From: Tildeniella torsiva UHER 1998/13D
GTDB lineage: Bacteria; Cyanobacteriota; Cyanobacteriia; Phormidesmidales; Phormidesmidaceae
Reading direction: 5' to 3'
Length of the DNA stretch: 64,000 nucleotides
NCBI GenBank assembly: GCA_019358835.1
Contig: JAHHIH010000010.1
Coordinates: forward strand, 1-64,000
In this document: one piece after another, positions 24,107-32,425 of the stretch
Position numbering within the stretch: the first letter of the stretch is position 1
Layout of the letters: every line of letters starts with the position of its first letter
Position numbers and translations under genes: made by a program
The notes under the pieces: model-generated
Seen by the model: the letters and a program-made list of their open reading frames with translations, nothing else
What the model was told of the DNA's origin: nothing
The model's database searches: none

Positions 24107-25633
24107 ATGGGTACCTGGGTTAAGGAAACCGATGAAGCTTTTTACCTGATGCAGGGAAACCAGTGGATCTCCCGCATTCAAAAGCGCCCCTCTGCCGGAA
24201 ACCCCAACGAGCGGGTGCTGAATGTGGAGGGCATGCGGGACTGGTTTTTGCGATCGGACTCGCCCCTAGCCATGACGGTGTCGGTAGGCACGGATGGGCC
24301 AGAGCCAGAGCAGGCGGGTTCCTCGGGCGGAGAAACCCCACCCCCACCGGACGGCGGCGGTACCTCGCCTGAAGAACCGGGCGGCGAACCCGCCCCCGAA
24401 CCCGTTAAGAGCCTGGCGCTGCGGGTCAAAAGCACCACCTATTTTAAGCTCCAGCCCAAGCTGGCCAGCGAACTCACCGATGCCGAAAAGGTGCTGGTCA
24501 CCAACGGCACGACCTTTGACATTCAGTACTACATCGACATGGGTAAAAACCACTGGCAGGTGCAGCTACTCGAACCCACCCTGGGCGATAAAACCAATCG
24601 CACCTGGTATGTCTACACCCCAGATATTGACGTGCTGACCGGCGTGCGGCTGCGGGTAATTAGCGACACCCTCTTCAAAACCGAGCCTAAAATTTCTTCG
24701 CAGCTGAGCGAGTCGCAAAAGGTGTTTGTTAAAAACGGCACCCAGCTGAATCTGCTCGCCTTTAAACCAGCGGCGGGTGACCACTACGAGGTTGAACTGG
24801 CCGATGCGATCGTGGGTGCCGAGGTCAACACCAAGTGGTACGTCTACAGCCTCGACACCAAGGTAGACGGCAATCGTCAGACTTTAGAAGTGACGGGTGA
24901 CACCATCTTTAAGGCTCGGCCAGTGCCAGCCAGCCAGCTCTCTGACGCCGATAAGGTGCTGGTGAAGAAGGGCACGGTGTTTTTGCTAAATTCCTACGCT
25001 CAGCCCGAGAGCAACCATGTGCGAGTGGCCCTGCAAGGTGCCTTTCTCGGCCCTCAAAACCGCACCTCCTGGTATGCCTACGTGCCCGATATTCAAATTT
25101 CAGGCACTGAAATTGGCAACCGCCCCGGTGACCAAGGTTCAGGACAGCCCGGTAATCCTGCCGATCGGGGCGTGGCGCTGAGCTTCCCTGGGTTTACGGG
25201 CACCTACTACTCCAACGACCCGATTCAGCCGAAAAATCGCTACGGTGTGCGGGGCAACTTTACCTGGGGCGAAGCTCTGCACGTCAACCGCTCTACCGGA
25301 GCCTACCGTCGCCCCGCCAACGCTGGCGTGATCTACAACATTCTGAAAGTGGCCGACGCCATAGAAGAAATCCGCAAAATGTACGGCGATAAGCCGCTGA
25401 AAATCAATTCCTGGTATCGCGACCCGGCCACCAATGCGGCGGTAGGCGGTGCTTCTATGTCGCGTCACCTATCGGGCGATGCAGTGGACTTTGTGGTGCC
25501 CGGCGTGCGCTGCTCGGATGTGTATGCGCGGCTCAATGGCTGGTGGGGGAGTCGAGGCGGGTTGGCCAGTTCTTCAGTGTTCACCCACATTGACGTGCGC
25601 GGCTACCGAGCCCGCTGGAGCTACGGCTACTAG
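24107..25633 (+). CDS. M15 family (D-Ala-D-Ala carboxypeptidase-like) peptidase with three sensor-like repeats
   Basis: This is a 508-residue protein. After a short N-terminal region and a proline/glycine/glutamate linker (about 65-100) come three repeats of about 78 residues. They start with LRVKSTTYFKLQPK, LRVISDTLFKTEPK and LEVTGDTIFKARPV, and each contains a KVLVTNGT-type core and a WYVY motif. A Peptidase_M15 domain ends the protein: LKINSWYRDPATNAAVGGA, SRHLSGDAVDFVV (zinc His and Asp) and VFTHIDVRGY (third zinc ligand). Such domains act on peptidoglycan peptides; the repeats may bind the wall. No signal peptide is evident. It is followed by a good terminator. Confidence 0.8.
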   Translation: MGTWVKETDEAFYLMQGNQWISRIQKRPSAGNPNERVLNVEGMRDWFLRSDSPLAMTVSVGTDGPEPEQAGSSGGETPPPPDGGGTSPEEPGGEPAPEPVKSLALRVKSTTYFKLQPKLASELTDAEKVLVTNGTTFDIQYYIDMGKNHWQVQLLEPTLGDKTNRTWYVYTPDIDVLTGVRLRVISDTLFKTEPKISSQLSESQKVFVKNGTQLNLLAFKPAAGDHYEVELADAIVGAEVNTKWYVYSLDTKVDGNRQTLEVTGDTIFKARPVPASQLSDADKVLVKKGTVFLLNSYAQPESNHVRVALQGAFLGPQNRTSWYAYVPDIQISGTEIGNRPGDQGSGQPGNPADRGVALSFPGFTGTYYSNDPIQPKNRYGVRGNFTWGEALHVNRSTGAYRRPANAGVIYNILKVADAIEEIRKMYGDKPLKINSWYRDPATNAAVGGASMSRHLSGDAVDFVVPGVRCSDVYARLNGWWGSRGGLASSSVFTHIDVRGYRARWSYGY

Positions 25634-25655
25634 GCCAGGCAATGGTCAAAGGGTA

Positions 25656-25681
25656 GGGGCGCTCAGCCGAGCGCCCCTTTT
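25656..25681 (+). terminator. Intrinsic terminator after the M15 peptidase gene
   Basis: GGGGCGCT (25656-25663) pairs with AGCGCCCC (25670-25677) across a 6-nt loop and is followed by TTTT. It stands 22 bp after the M15 stop and immediately ahead of the start of the next gene. Confidence 0.75.
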
Positions 25682-25691
25682 GAGTTGGGCT

Positions 25692-27404
25692 TTGTTAAAG
25701 AGCCAAACTTTCCGCTTTCTGACACTGGCAATCCTCGCGCTGGCGCTGAGCCTGAGGGGAATAATGGTACCAGGGCTAGCGCTTGCGCCGCCCCCCGATG
25801 CTTTCCTTACCCCCGATCTGGCCGATTTCCCCTTAGTGAGATCCTACGATTTGGGGATGTCTAGCCTGGCCCAGAGCGGAGAAGAATTTGACCCTATGCC
25901 GCTAGCGCTGACGGGGGCGATCGCCCTTCCCCCCGGCGATTCCCCTATTCCCTGGATTGTGGTGCTCCATGGTCGCCACGCTGGATGCCACTTTCAACCC
26001 GAGGCCATTAGCCAGTGGCCCTGTGATTCGGAACCTCGCTTTGATCTAGGCTTTGCCTATCTAGCTCAGTCCCTGGCTGAAACCGGTTATGGCGTGCTGA
26101 TCCCTAACCTGAATGCGGCCTTTAGCGAAACCTACGGAGCCACCTCCGACACCCGCAGCGAATTTGCCGACCAGCGCAGCGGCCAGATTATCGACGCCCA
26201 CCTCACCCGTCTGGCCCAGGCCCATCGAGACGATAATTCTAGCTTTGGGATTTCTTTAACCGGACGGGTTGATCTCACTCGTTTGGCTATGGTGGGCCAT
26301 TCTATGGGGGGCGGGGCGGCTGCCCTCAGTGCGGTTCAGCGGCTCAGTGAGGGCTCGGCAGCGGCTCTGCAAAGCAGAATTGTCTCTGGCCTGGGGCCGA
26401 TCGCAGCCCTGGTGCTGATTAGCCCCACGCGCAGCTACCCGATCGCTGAGCGCGCCGACGCCTACCAGCTGCCGGATGTGCCAACGGCGGTGATTGCTGG
26501 GGGGTGCGATCGCGACATTTTTGACCTCAGCAGCCTGTATTACGTTGAAACTGCCCGCCAGCAGACCCGCACCATGCCGGTTGCCGGAATACTGCTGCCA
26601 GGGGCCAACCACAACTATTTTAACGCCGCTGTAGCGGAGGATGACTATTACCGACAGCCGGATAATGGGCCGTTGTGCAACCCGCAGCGATCGCGCGATC
26701 GCCTGTCGCGGGTGGCCCAAGAGACCTTCCTGAGTCAGTACACCCAGGCATTCTTGCGTACCGTCTGGTCTACCCCAGCCGAGAGCGACCTAGCTGAGAT
26801 CGGCATGGCCCCCTCCAGAGCTGCCCCCAGAGAACTATTCGGTCAATCGGTACTCTCTGCCTTGGTGTCTCCTAATACCCAGCGCTACACCGTGTTTGAT
26901 GCCGAGAATGCGCCAGCAACGATTCTCACCGCTGGCCTCAAGGCGACCTTCTGCGAGGCGCTTCCCGATTGCCAGCACCCCTCGCGCCCCTATCCCCACT
27001 TTCCGACTCTGCTCACCCTGGGGTGGGAGGCCGTTACCGAATCGCTGCAAGTGCCATTGGAGGGTGTCAATGTCAGCGACTTTACCAGCCTTGAACTGCG
27101 TCTCGCCCCCGCTCCATCCTGGCCGATACCCCAGGGGCAGCCGGTGTTGGCGGTGGTGCTGCGCGATCGCCAGGGTGGGGCGGCGCGGGTCGAAATCCTC
27201 TCTACGGTGCCTGCTCTGCGACGGTTCGAAGCTGATCCTACCCACGGCAACACGGCACCCCTCTATCCCAGCGCCCTGCGCATTCCCCTGGGGCAGTTTG
27301 CTGGTGTCGATCTGACGGCGTTGACCAGCGTGGAGCTAGTGTTTGACCAGGTTCCTCAGGGCAAGCTGCACCTGGCCAGCATTGAGTTTGTGGGGCAGAA
27401 TTAG
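25692..27404 (+). CDS. Secreted alpha/beta hydrolase
   Basis: This is a protein of about 570 residues. It opens with a signal-peptide-like segment (LKSQTFRFLTLAILALALSL, cleavage plausible after ALA), followed by an alpha/beta-hydrolase core with an oxyanion region VVLHGRHAG and the nucleophile elbow VGHSMGGGAA. The acid (GGCDRDIFDL) and histidine (GANHNYFN) are placed as expected. A C-terminal beta-rich region of about 200 residues follows and may be a binding domain. It probably hydrolyses esters or similar bonds outside the cytoplasm; the substrate is unknown. The start is a TTG at 25692, chosen to include the signal peptide. An ATG at 25764 with GAGGGG ahead is the alternative. Confidence 0.75.
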   Translation: MLKSQTFRFLTLAILALALSLRGIMVPGLALAPPPDAFLTPDLADFPLVRSYDLGMSSLAQSGEEFDPMPLALTGAIALPPGDSPIPWIVVLHGRHAGCHFQPEAISQWPCDSEPRFDLGFAYLAQSLAETGYGVLIPNLNAAFSETYGATSDTRSEFADQRSGQIIDAHLTRLAQAHRDDNSSFGISLTGRVDLTRLAMVGHSMGGGAAALSAVQRLSEGSAAALQSRIVSGLGPIAALVLISPTRSYPIAERADAYQLPDVPTAVIAGGCDRDIFDLSSLYYVETARQQTRTMPVAGILLPGANHNYFNAAVAEDDYYRQPDNGPLCNPQRSRDRLSRVAQETFLSQYTQAFLRTVWSTPAESDLAEIGMAPSRAAPRELFGQSVLSALVSPNTQRYTVFDAENAPATILTAGLKATFCEALPDCQHPSRPYPHFPTLLTLGWEAVTESLQVPLEGVNVSDFTSLELRLAPAPSWPIPQGQPVLAVVLRDRQGGAARVEILSTVPALRRFEADPTHGNTAPLYPSALRIPLGQFAGVDLTALTSVELVFDQVPQGKLHLASIEFVGQN

Positions 27405-27409
27405 GCTTC

Positions 27410-28234
27410 TTAAATGCCCTCAAAAGTGCTGTGGCGAAAGGTGTAGCCTGCTGCCTTGAGTTTTTGGTTTGACACTCGCACGTTGTAGGGGCGGGCACTG
27501 GGTTGGGAGGGATCCCACTGCACAGGTTCCAGTTGGTTGGCTTGGCAGACGCGATCGATCAGCTCGCGCACGGTGGGGATTTCGTCTTGCACCAGGTTGT
27601 AGAGGCCGCTGAGGGCATGGGTTTGGGCATGGGCGATCGCCCCTACAATGTCGTCTAAATGAATCCAGTTGCTGCCTTCGTGGCCAGAGCCGGGGCGGGT
27701 GGTGCCAGCGGCGCGGCTGTAGATTTTGGCCAGCTCGCGCCCTGGGCCGTAGATGCCACCGAGGCGGAAGATGCAGACGTTGCGCTCAGGCGTGCTTGCT
27801 CCCAGCAGAGTTTGCTCGGTCTCGGCCATAATGCGGGCGTTGTCGGTGGCGGGTTTGACCGGGTCACCTTCTCGCACCCACGCCCCACCGTAGTTGCCAT
27901 ATACGGAATAGCTGCTGGTGAAGATAATTTGCTTCAGGCTGGGAGCCTGAGCGAGAGCACTTACGACGGTTTTGGCGGTATTCAAGTAAATTTCTTCGTA
28001 GCTGGCTTGGCGACCGGCCCCGACACAGATGAGCAGCGTGTCTTGATTTTGCAAGAGGGCGGCAATGCCGTCTGCATCTGACCCATGCACTACCTGCACA
28101 GCATTGGCCACGGTCTGCAAGTCACTCACGCGATCGGCGCTGGTGGTCGTGGCTGTGACATAGATTCCCTGGGATTTCCACAGGTGCGCTACGGCCTGGC
28201 CAACATACCCACAGCCCAAAATTGCTGCTTTCAT
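27410..28234 (-). CDS. NAD(P)-binding SDR/epimerase-like protein (YeeZ-type)
   Basis: This 274-residue protein starts with a Rossmann motif (AAILGCGYVGQAVAHLW) and continues with ITTSSDYSVYG-like elements (IIFTSSYSVYGNYGG, containing the YxxxG of extended SDRs). Further motifs are FRLGGIYGPGRELAK, WIHLDDIVGAIAHA and NLVQDEIPTVRELID. It resembles YeeZ-type epimerase-like oxidoreductases of unknown substrate. Its ATG overlaps the rnc stop by 4 nt (ATGA), so the two genes are translationally coupled. Confidence 0.85.
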   Translation of the reverse strand: MKAAILGCGYVGQAVAHLWKSQGIYVTATTTSADRVSDLQTVANAVQVVHGSDADGIAALLQNQDTLLICVGAGRQASYEEIYLNTAKTVVSALAQAPSLKQIIFTSSYSVYGNYGGAWVREGDPVKPATDNARIMAETEQTLLGASTPERNVCIFRLGGIYGPGRELAKIYSRAAGTTRPGSGHEGSNWIHLDDIVGAIAHAQTHALSGLYNLVQDEIPTVRELIDRVCQANQLEPVQWDPSQPSARPYNVRVSNQKLKAAGYTFRHSTFEGI

Positions 28235-28884
28235 GGTTTTAAGATCCTCAGTGCTGCGATCGCGGCGTTTTTACGCGCTTCTTTGATGCTGCGGCCTTGA
28301 CCCATGCCATAGCTGGTTCCGCCCGCCCAGACTTCTAGGGTAAACACTTTGGCGTGGTCAGGGCCAAACCGCTCTTTTTCTAGGTAGCTGGGCAAGGTGC
28401 CGCCCATGTGGGCCTGCACATACTCTTGCAGCTCGGTCACGGGGTCGGTGGCCTGAAGGTCTAGGGCGCGATCGATGAGGGGGCTAATAATCGCCTCGAC
28501 GTAGCTGTAGGCGGCGGTAAGGCCAGCGTCTAAGCGGTAAGCGCCGATCACGGCTTCAAACATGTCGGCCTGAACGCTGGGATTGTGGCGCTCGTGCTGG
28601 GCTCCAGCCCCCAGGCGCATTTGGTCGGGAATGCCCAACTGCACTGCCAGCTCTGCTAGGGAAGGCTCATCGACGAGGCGATCGCACCGCTGCGACAGCT
28701 CCCCCACGGCCAGGTGGGGATAGCGGGCAAAGATCAAATCGCGCACCACAACTTCAAGAATGCCGTCGCCCAAGAATTCTAGGCGATCGTAATCGGGGCC
28801 TTCGCTGGGATGTTCGTTGGCGTAGCTGCTGTGGGTGAGCGCTTGCTGAAGCAAAGCTGGGTTTTGGAAATGAGGCAGAGACAT
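28231..28884 (-). CDS. rnc: Ribonuclease III
   Basis: This 217-residue protein has an RNase III catalytic domain, signature YDRLEFLGDGILEVVVRDL (about 32-50), and the second acidic site in DMFEAVIGAYRLDAG. A double-stranded-RNA-binding domain follows (ELQEYVQAHMGG, FTLEVWAGGTSYGMGQGRSI, ARKNAAIAALRIL). The first acidic residue is Asp where many enzymes have Glu; the remaining metal ligands are kept, so activity is likely. It cleaves structured RNA in rRNA and mRNA processing. Cyanobacteria often carry more than one rnc-type gene. It is coupled to the downstream SDR gene by a 4-nt overlap. Confidence 0.92.
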   Translation of the reverse strand: MSLPHFQNPALLQQALTHSSYANEHPSEGPDYDRLEFLGDGILEVVVRDLIFARYPHLAVGELSQRCDRLVDEPSLAELAVQLGIPDQMRLGAGAQHERHNPSVQADMFEAVIGAYRLDAGLTAAYSYVEAIISPLIDRALDLQATDPVTELQEYVQAHMGGTLPSYLEKERFGPDHAKVFTLEVWAGGTSYGMGQGRSIKEARKNAAIAALRILKP

Positions 28885-29552
28885 TGTGCGATCGTGTTGA
28901 TGCAGAAAACCGGGTTTTTAGTAAAGCTAAATGAGTGATCAATGCTTAAGCAAAATCAGGGTGCTGAATTGACTATTTAGAGCAGTTCAGTAGCTTCCAT
29001 CAAGCCAAGATAGCACTCCCGTAACGCTCCTCAAGTTTTGTCCTCTCAAATTTCAAGCGTCAAATGTGCTTTGGGTGTTGCTAGCCACGATATTAAGTTT
29101 TATAAATTTCATAAATGAGAGCACATGCAGGGAGGAATTGTAATTAGGATGTGAGTGCCACAACTTAATTCTGTCCAACCTTAATTTTGTTTAGTGGATG
29201 CCACTCCTGTAGTGAATGAATGCCTGCAAGACGCAACAATAACGGCATCCATGAAGAAAATCATTTTGTTTCTAACTTTTTTGACTTCAGGGCACCTAAT
29301 TGTAGGAAGTGTAGGAAGCATCTCAATTGTTAAAGGACATTTTTGCCGAGTCGACATAAAGTTTGATTATGTAGGAAGTTTAATCCTTGATGATTGCTCT
29401 GATCAAACTCAGCTTAAACCTTAGATGCAGCTAGGTGCCATTCCCTAGCACATGAGCCAGTTTTTATGGAAACCGAAAAACTGGCTTTTCTGGATATCTG
29501 TTGATAGGTAAAGTCATAATTCAGTAGGGTGTGCAGTGCCCACCATTAACTA
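28885..29552. other. AT-rich gene-poor stretch
   Basis: This region of about 670 bp is clearly lower in GC than its neighbours and lacks HIP1 sites over most of its length. It contains one related copy of the AACCGGGTTT repeat (about 28905-28917), a doubtful small secreted-protein frame (29251-29424), and a GTAGGGTGTGCAGTGCCCACC palindrome-type repeat (29525-29545). No tRNA was recognised. Confidence 0.4.
29251..29424 (+). CDS. Possible small secreted protein, unknown
   Basis: This is a 57-codon frame starting MKKIILFLTFLTSGHLIVG, which looks like a signal peptide, followed by about 35 residues with two cysteines (HFCRVDIKFDYVGSL and LDDCSDQTQ). It lies in AT-rich sequence, where chance frames are common, and no family is recognised. 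The frame extends upstream to an ATG at 29194. Confidence 0.3.
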   Translation: MKKIILFLTFLTSGHLIVGSVGSISIVKGHFCRVDIKFDYVGSLILDDCSDQTQLKP

Positions 29553-29759
29553 TTAAGCAGCAGAAAGTTTAGGTTCGGGCAGGGGCAACCCGTCTTCCTC
29601 TAGCAAAAGCTGCAAAACCTCTTGACCATTTCGGGCAGCTTCTTCATAGCTGTTGCCGTGGGTACGATAAGTCTGTTCGGGAAAGTCGGGCAGATGCACC
29701 AGAAAGCAATCATCTTCCTCTGACCAGACAATTACCATTTCATAACGAAGGGTGCTCAT
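29553..29759 (-). CDS. hicB: HicB family antitoxin (short form)
   Basis: This 68-residue protein has the HicB partial RNase-H-like fold: YEMVIVWSEEDDCFLVHLPD, then FPEQTYRTHGNSYEEAARNG and EVLQLLLEE. It lacks a C-terminal helix-turn-helix, as is common in cyanobacterial short HicB proteins, so a separate DNA-binding function is not evident. It would neutralise the HicA toxin encoded 5 bp upstream on the same strand. The order hicA-hicB and the tight spacing support a two-gene operon. Confidence 0.85.
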   Translation of the reverse strand: MSTLRYEMVIVWSEEDDCFLVHLPDFPEQTYRTHGNSYEEAARNGQEVLQLLLEEDGLPLPEPKLSAA

Positions 29760-29764
29760 TACCT

Positions 29765-29971
29765 TTAATCCCCTTGCTGCATCACTATTCTAATCGCTTC
29801 AGCTACTTCCCTTTCCTGGTAGGGTTTGGCATCACTCCCATCCTTACCAGATATGGTGATTCGACCCATATATTGGGGGTGCAACCACTTGGTATGGCTC
29901 CCCTTACCTGATTGTTCGTAAAAGCCAGCTTTTTTAAGCATAGCTTTCAGCTCTCGGATTTTCTTCGGCAA
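29765..29971 (-). CDS. hicA: HicA family mRNA-interferase toxin
   Basis: This 68-residue protein has the double-stranded-RNA-binding-like HicA fold: KIRELKAMLKKAGFYEQSGK, then the catalytic histidine (about 26) in GSHTKWLHP, and RITISGKDGS. HicA cleaves mRNA and is inhibited by HicB. The frame starts with a TTG at 29971 preceded by GGGGG. The first in-frame ATG, at codon 11, would remove the first helix, so TTG is preferred. Confidence 0.85.
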   Translation of the reverse strand: MPKKIRELKAMLKKAGFYEQSGKGSHTKWLHPQYMGRITISGKDGSDAKPYQEREVAEAIRIVMQQGD

Positions 29972-30024
29972 CTTCAGCCCCCATGGTTACTCAAGCTTAG
30001 GATTTCCTTGCAAGAGATGCAGTG

Positions 30025-30237
30025 CTAAGCAGCCTTCGCTAGCTTGGCCCGTAATCCAATCACCGTTAGCCCAACAACTTCCCGATTTGCTTCGTCATAG
30101 CGAAGCACAACCCCATCGCCAATATCGACTCCAACGGCTGGACGAGGTTTACCCACCGATAGATATAAGATATCCGCTTCATCGTCATAGTCCCAGTTGG
30201 CCTGGTTAGATGCTTGCAGGATGTTTAGCGTGTCCAT
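30025..30237 (-). CDS. DUF2283 domain-containing protein
   Basis: This 70-residue protein carries the DUF2283 signature WDYDDEADILYLSVG, then VGVDIGDGVVLRYDEANREVVGLTVI. These small proteins are frequent in cyanobacteria, often near toxin-like DUF4258 genes, and are thought to be antitoxin-like. No DUF4258 partner is visible here; the HicAB pair lies 53 bp downstream on the same strand. Confidence 0.85.
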   Translation of the reverse strand: MDTLNILQASNQANWDYDDEADILYLSVGKPRPAVGVDIGDGVVLRYDEANREVVGLTVIGLRAKLAKAA

Positions 30238-30285
30238 ATGGCATCAGTTCTGGCCCAGTCGGTCTTGGAGATATTGCTAGACAGC

Positions 30286-30350
30286 AAGAAACCGGGTTTC
30301 TTTTGACCTTTATCAAAGGCCAAGTTTAGCGGCAAGAAACCCGGTTTCTT
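30286..30350. repeat. Inverted pair of AAGAAACCSGGTTTCTT palindromes
   Basis: AAGAAACCGGGTTTCTT (30286-30302) is the exact reverse complement of AAGAAACCCGGTTTCTT (30334-30350), and each copy is itself an odd palindrome. The pair sits 10 bp after the gltD stop and ahead of the DUF2283 gene start, and could form a long hairpin that ends gltD transcription. Related copies occur at 5339-5350, 5384-5395, 28905-28917 and 55543-55558. Confidence 0.8.
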
Positions 30351-30360
30351 GGTAAGCGAG

Positions 30361-31845
30361 TTAGGGCAGTTCCGTGGTGCCCATCAGGTAGCGATCGCAC
30401 TCCCGCGCCGCCCCACGCCCTTCATTGATCGCCCACACCACCAGGCTCTGCCCCCGGCGACAATCCCCAGCCGCAAACACGCCTGGAATTGAAGTGGTGT
30501 ACTGCTCATGCTCAGCCTTCACATTGCTGCGGCCATCTTTTTCTAGGCCCAAAGCATCAATCAACGGCTGCTCGGGGCCAAGGAAGCCCATCGCCAGCAG
30601 CACCAGATGCGCAGGGACGACCTTCTCGGTGCCGGGCACGTTCTGCGGCACAAACCGCCCGTTTTCGTCTTTGCCCCACTGAATCTGCACCGTGTGAACG
30701 GCCTTGACGTTGCCCTGCTCATCGCCCTCAAACTTGGTGGCGGTGGTCAGGTAGGCGCGGGGGTCGTCGCCAAACATCGCGGCGGCTTCCTCCTGGCCGT
30801 AGTCCATTTTGTAGACCTTGGGCCACTCGGGCCAGGGGTTGCCCGCCGATCGCGTCTCCGGCGGCTGGGGCATGATTTCGACCTGGGTGACGCTGTTGCA
30901 CCCGTGGCGAATGGAGGTGCCCACGCAGTCGGTACCCGTGTCGCCGCCGCCGATAATCACCACATCTTTGCCCGCCGCCGAGATGTAGTCGTTACCGGGG
31001 TAGCCATCCAGCAGCGATCGCGTATTGGCGGTGAGAAACTCCATCGCAAAGTGAATGCCCTTCAGGTCACGCCCTTCGATGGGCAGGTCACGGGGCTTCG
31101 TGGAGCCGGTGCAGAGCACCACCGAGTCAAACTCCTTGAGCAGGTTTTCAGCAGAGATGTCTTTGCCCACTTCGGTGTTGCAGACAAAGGTCACACCCTC
31201 GGCCTCCAGCACATCCAACCGGCGCTGCACCACCTGCTGCTTATCGAGCTTCATGTTAGGGATGCCATACATGAGCAGGCCGCCGGGGCGATCGGCCCGT
31301 TCGTACACAGTGACCCAGTGGCCTGCCGAGTTGAGTTGGGCAGCGGCGGCAAGGCCAGCGGGGCCAGAGCCAATCACCGCCACCTTCTTGCCCGTGCGCT
31401 GCTGCGGTGGCGTGGGAGTAATCCAGCCCGACTCCCAGCCCTTTTCTGCAATGGAATACTCAATATTCTTAATCGTCACCGGGGGGCTGGTGATGCCCAA
31501 CACGCAGGAACCCTCGCAAGGGGCAGGGCAAACCCGCCCGGTAAACTCGGGGAAGTTGTTGGTCTTGTGCAGCCGCTCCAGAGCTTCTTCCCACAGGCCG
31601 CGGTAAACCAGGTCGTTCCACTCAGGAATCAGGTTGTTGATCGGGCAACCGCTGGCCATGCCGCTGATGGTCATGCCCGTGTGGCAGAAGGGAGTGCCGC
31701 AATCCATGCAGCGAGCGCCCTGAGTGCGGAGGCTGTCCTCCGGCATATGCAGGTGAAACTCATCCCAGTTGCGAATGCGATCGGCGGGGGCGACTTCTTG
31801 CGCCACTTCCCGCAGGTATTCCATAAAGCCAGTCGGTTTTCCCAT
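30361..31845 (-). CDS. gltD: Glutamate synthase small subunit
   Basis: This 494-residue flavoprotein has N-terminal cysteine clusters for iron-sulfur centres ([25 protein letters not shown]). The FAD-binding motif is [17 protein letters not shown], the NADPH-binding motif is [15 protein letters not shown], and a C-terminal [19 protein letters not shown] follows. GltD feeds electrons from NAD(P)H to GltB for glutamate formation from glutamine and 2-oxoglutarate. gltB lies upstream on the same strand, 580 bp away, but a small gene on the opposite strand sits between them. A shared transcript is therefore uncertain. Confidence 0.96.
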   Translation of the reverse strand: MGKPTGFMEYLREVAQEVAPADRIRNWDEFHLHMPEDSLRTQGARCMDCGTPFCHTGMTISGMASGCPINNLIPEWNDLVYRGLWEEALERLHKTNNFPEFTGRVCPAPCEGSCVLGITSPPVTIKNIEYSIAEKGWESGWITPTPPQQRTGKKVAVIGSGPAGLAAAAQLNSAGHWVTVYERADRPGGLLMYGIPNMKLDKQQVVQRRLDVLEAEGVTFVCNTEVGKDISAENLLKEFDSVVLCTGSTKPRDLPIEGRDLKGIHFAMEFLTANTRSLLDGYPGNDYISAAGKDVVIIGGGDTGTDCVGTSIRHGCNSVTQVEIMPQPPETRSAGNPWPEWPKVYKMDYGQEEAAAMFGDDPRAYLTTATKFEGDEQGNVKAVHTVQIQWGKDENGRFVPQNVPGTEKVVPAHLVLLAMGFLGPEQPLIDALGLEKDGRSNVKAEHEQYTTSIPGVFAAGDCRRGQSLVVWAINEGRGAARECDRYLMGTTELP

Positions 31846-32053
31846 GGTGGTTATCCTAAAGAATGTGTCGATTGAGGGACTTGTAGGATGGGCAAAGCCT
31901 GCGTGCCCATCAATGGTTTGATTGTGGCGATGGGCGCGGTCTATCGACCTTTGCCCTCCTACGGATCTGGTCGTTTCCTAAGCATGGCGGTTCAAAAATA
32001 AGTGGCGGGAATACTTGGCTAGAATTGAGTCATACCTAGGCTGAGGTCGGGCC

Positions 32054-32359
32054 GTGCAAATACCGGAGAATCCAACGAATAGCGACATTCGGGATGCGTT
32101 GATCGATCTACGAGATGTGATCGGTGAAGTTCGGAGCGAGGTTCGGGGCGAGATCGAGGACGTTCGGAGTGACATCAAGGGCCTGGGTGACAAGGTAGAT
32201 AAGCAAGACTACAAGTTTGATGCTTATCAGAAAGGCATTGATGGCATGGTGCGCATGTCAATTACCATCATCATTGCTACGGCTACGGTGGCCGTTTTAC
32301 CCAGCCTAAGCCCAGCTATCACCGCCATCATTAACGCCATTACAAGCGGTTCGCAGTAA
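32054..32359 (+). CDS. Small coiled-coil/one-helix membrane protein between gltB and gltD
   Basis: This is a 101-residue protein that I cannot assign to a family. The first 60 residues are charged and repetitive (LIDLRDVIGEVRSEVRGEIEDV) and look like a coiled coil. One membrane helix follows (about 68-92, MSITIIIATATVAVLPSLSP). Similar short coiled-coil/helix proteins are common in cyanobacteria. The start is a GTG at 32054. It is read against gltB and gltD and is followed at once by a GGTGGGCACTGCCCACC palindrome. Confidence 0.6.
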   Translation: MQIPENPTNSDIRDALIDLRDVIGEVRSEVRGEIEDVRSDIKGLGDKVDKQDYKFDAYQKGIDGMVRMSITIIIATATVAVLPSLSPAITAIINAITSGSQ

Positions 32360-32365
32360 TCGTAG

Positions 32366-32382
32366 GGTGGGCACTGCCCACC
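32366..32382. repeat. GGTGGGCA-C-TGCCCACC palindrome
   Basis: This is a perfect 8+1+8 palindrome (32366-32373 and 32375-32382) preceded by GTA, 6 bp after the stop of the small gene. Related but imperfect versions are at about 29525-29545 and 61036-61052. This GTAGGGTGGGC...GCCCACC type is a dispersed cyanobacterial repeat. Confidence 0.7.
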
Positions 32383-32425
32383 AAAGCCTAGGCCACAGCA
32401 CCTCACCCCACGAATCCTCTACCTC

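Noticed and set aside
29972-29985. An ATG at about 29983 as the hicA start
   Set aside because: It is out of frame with hicA. The TTG at 29971 is in frame and yields the normal HicA N-terminus.
30607-31875. A 422-codon open frame on the plus strand opposite gltD
   Set aside because: It lies wholly antisense to the well-supported gltD and its translation is rich in His, Gly and Val without motifs. It is a codon-bias shadow of a GC-rich gene.
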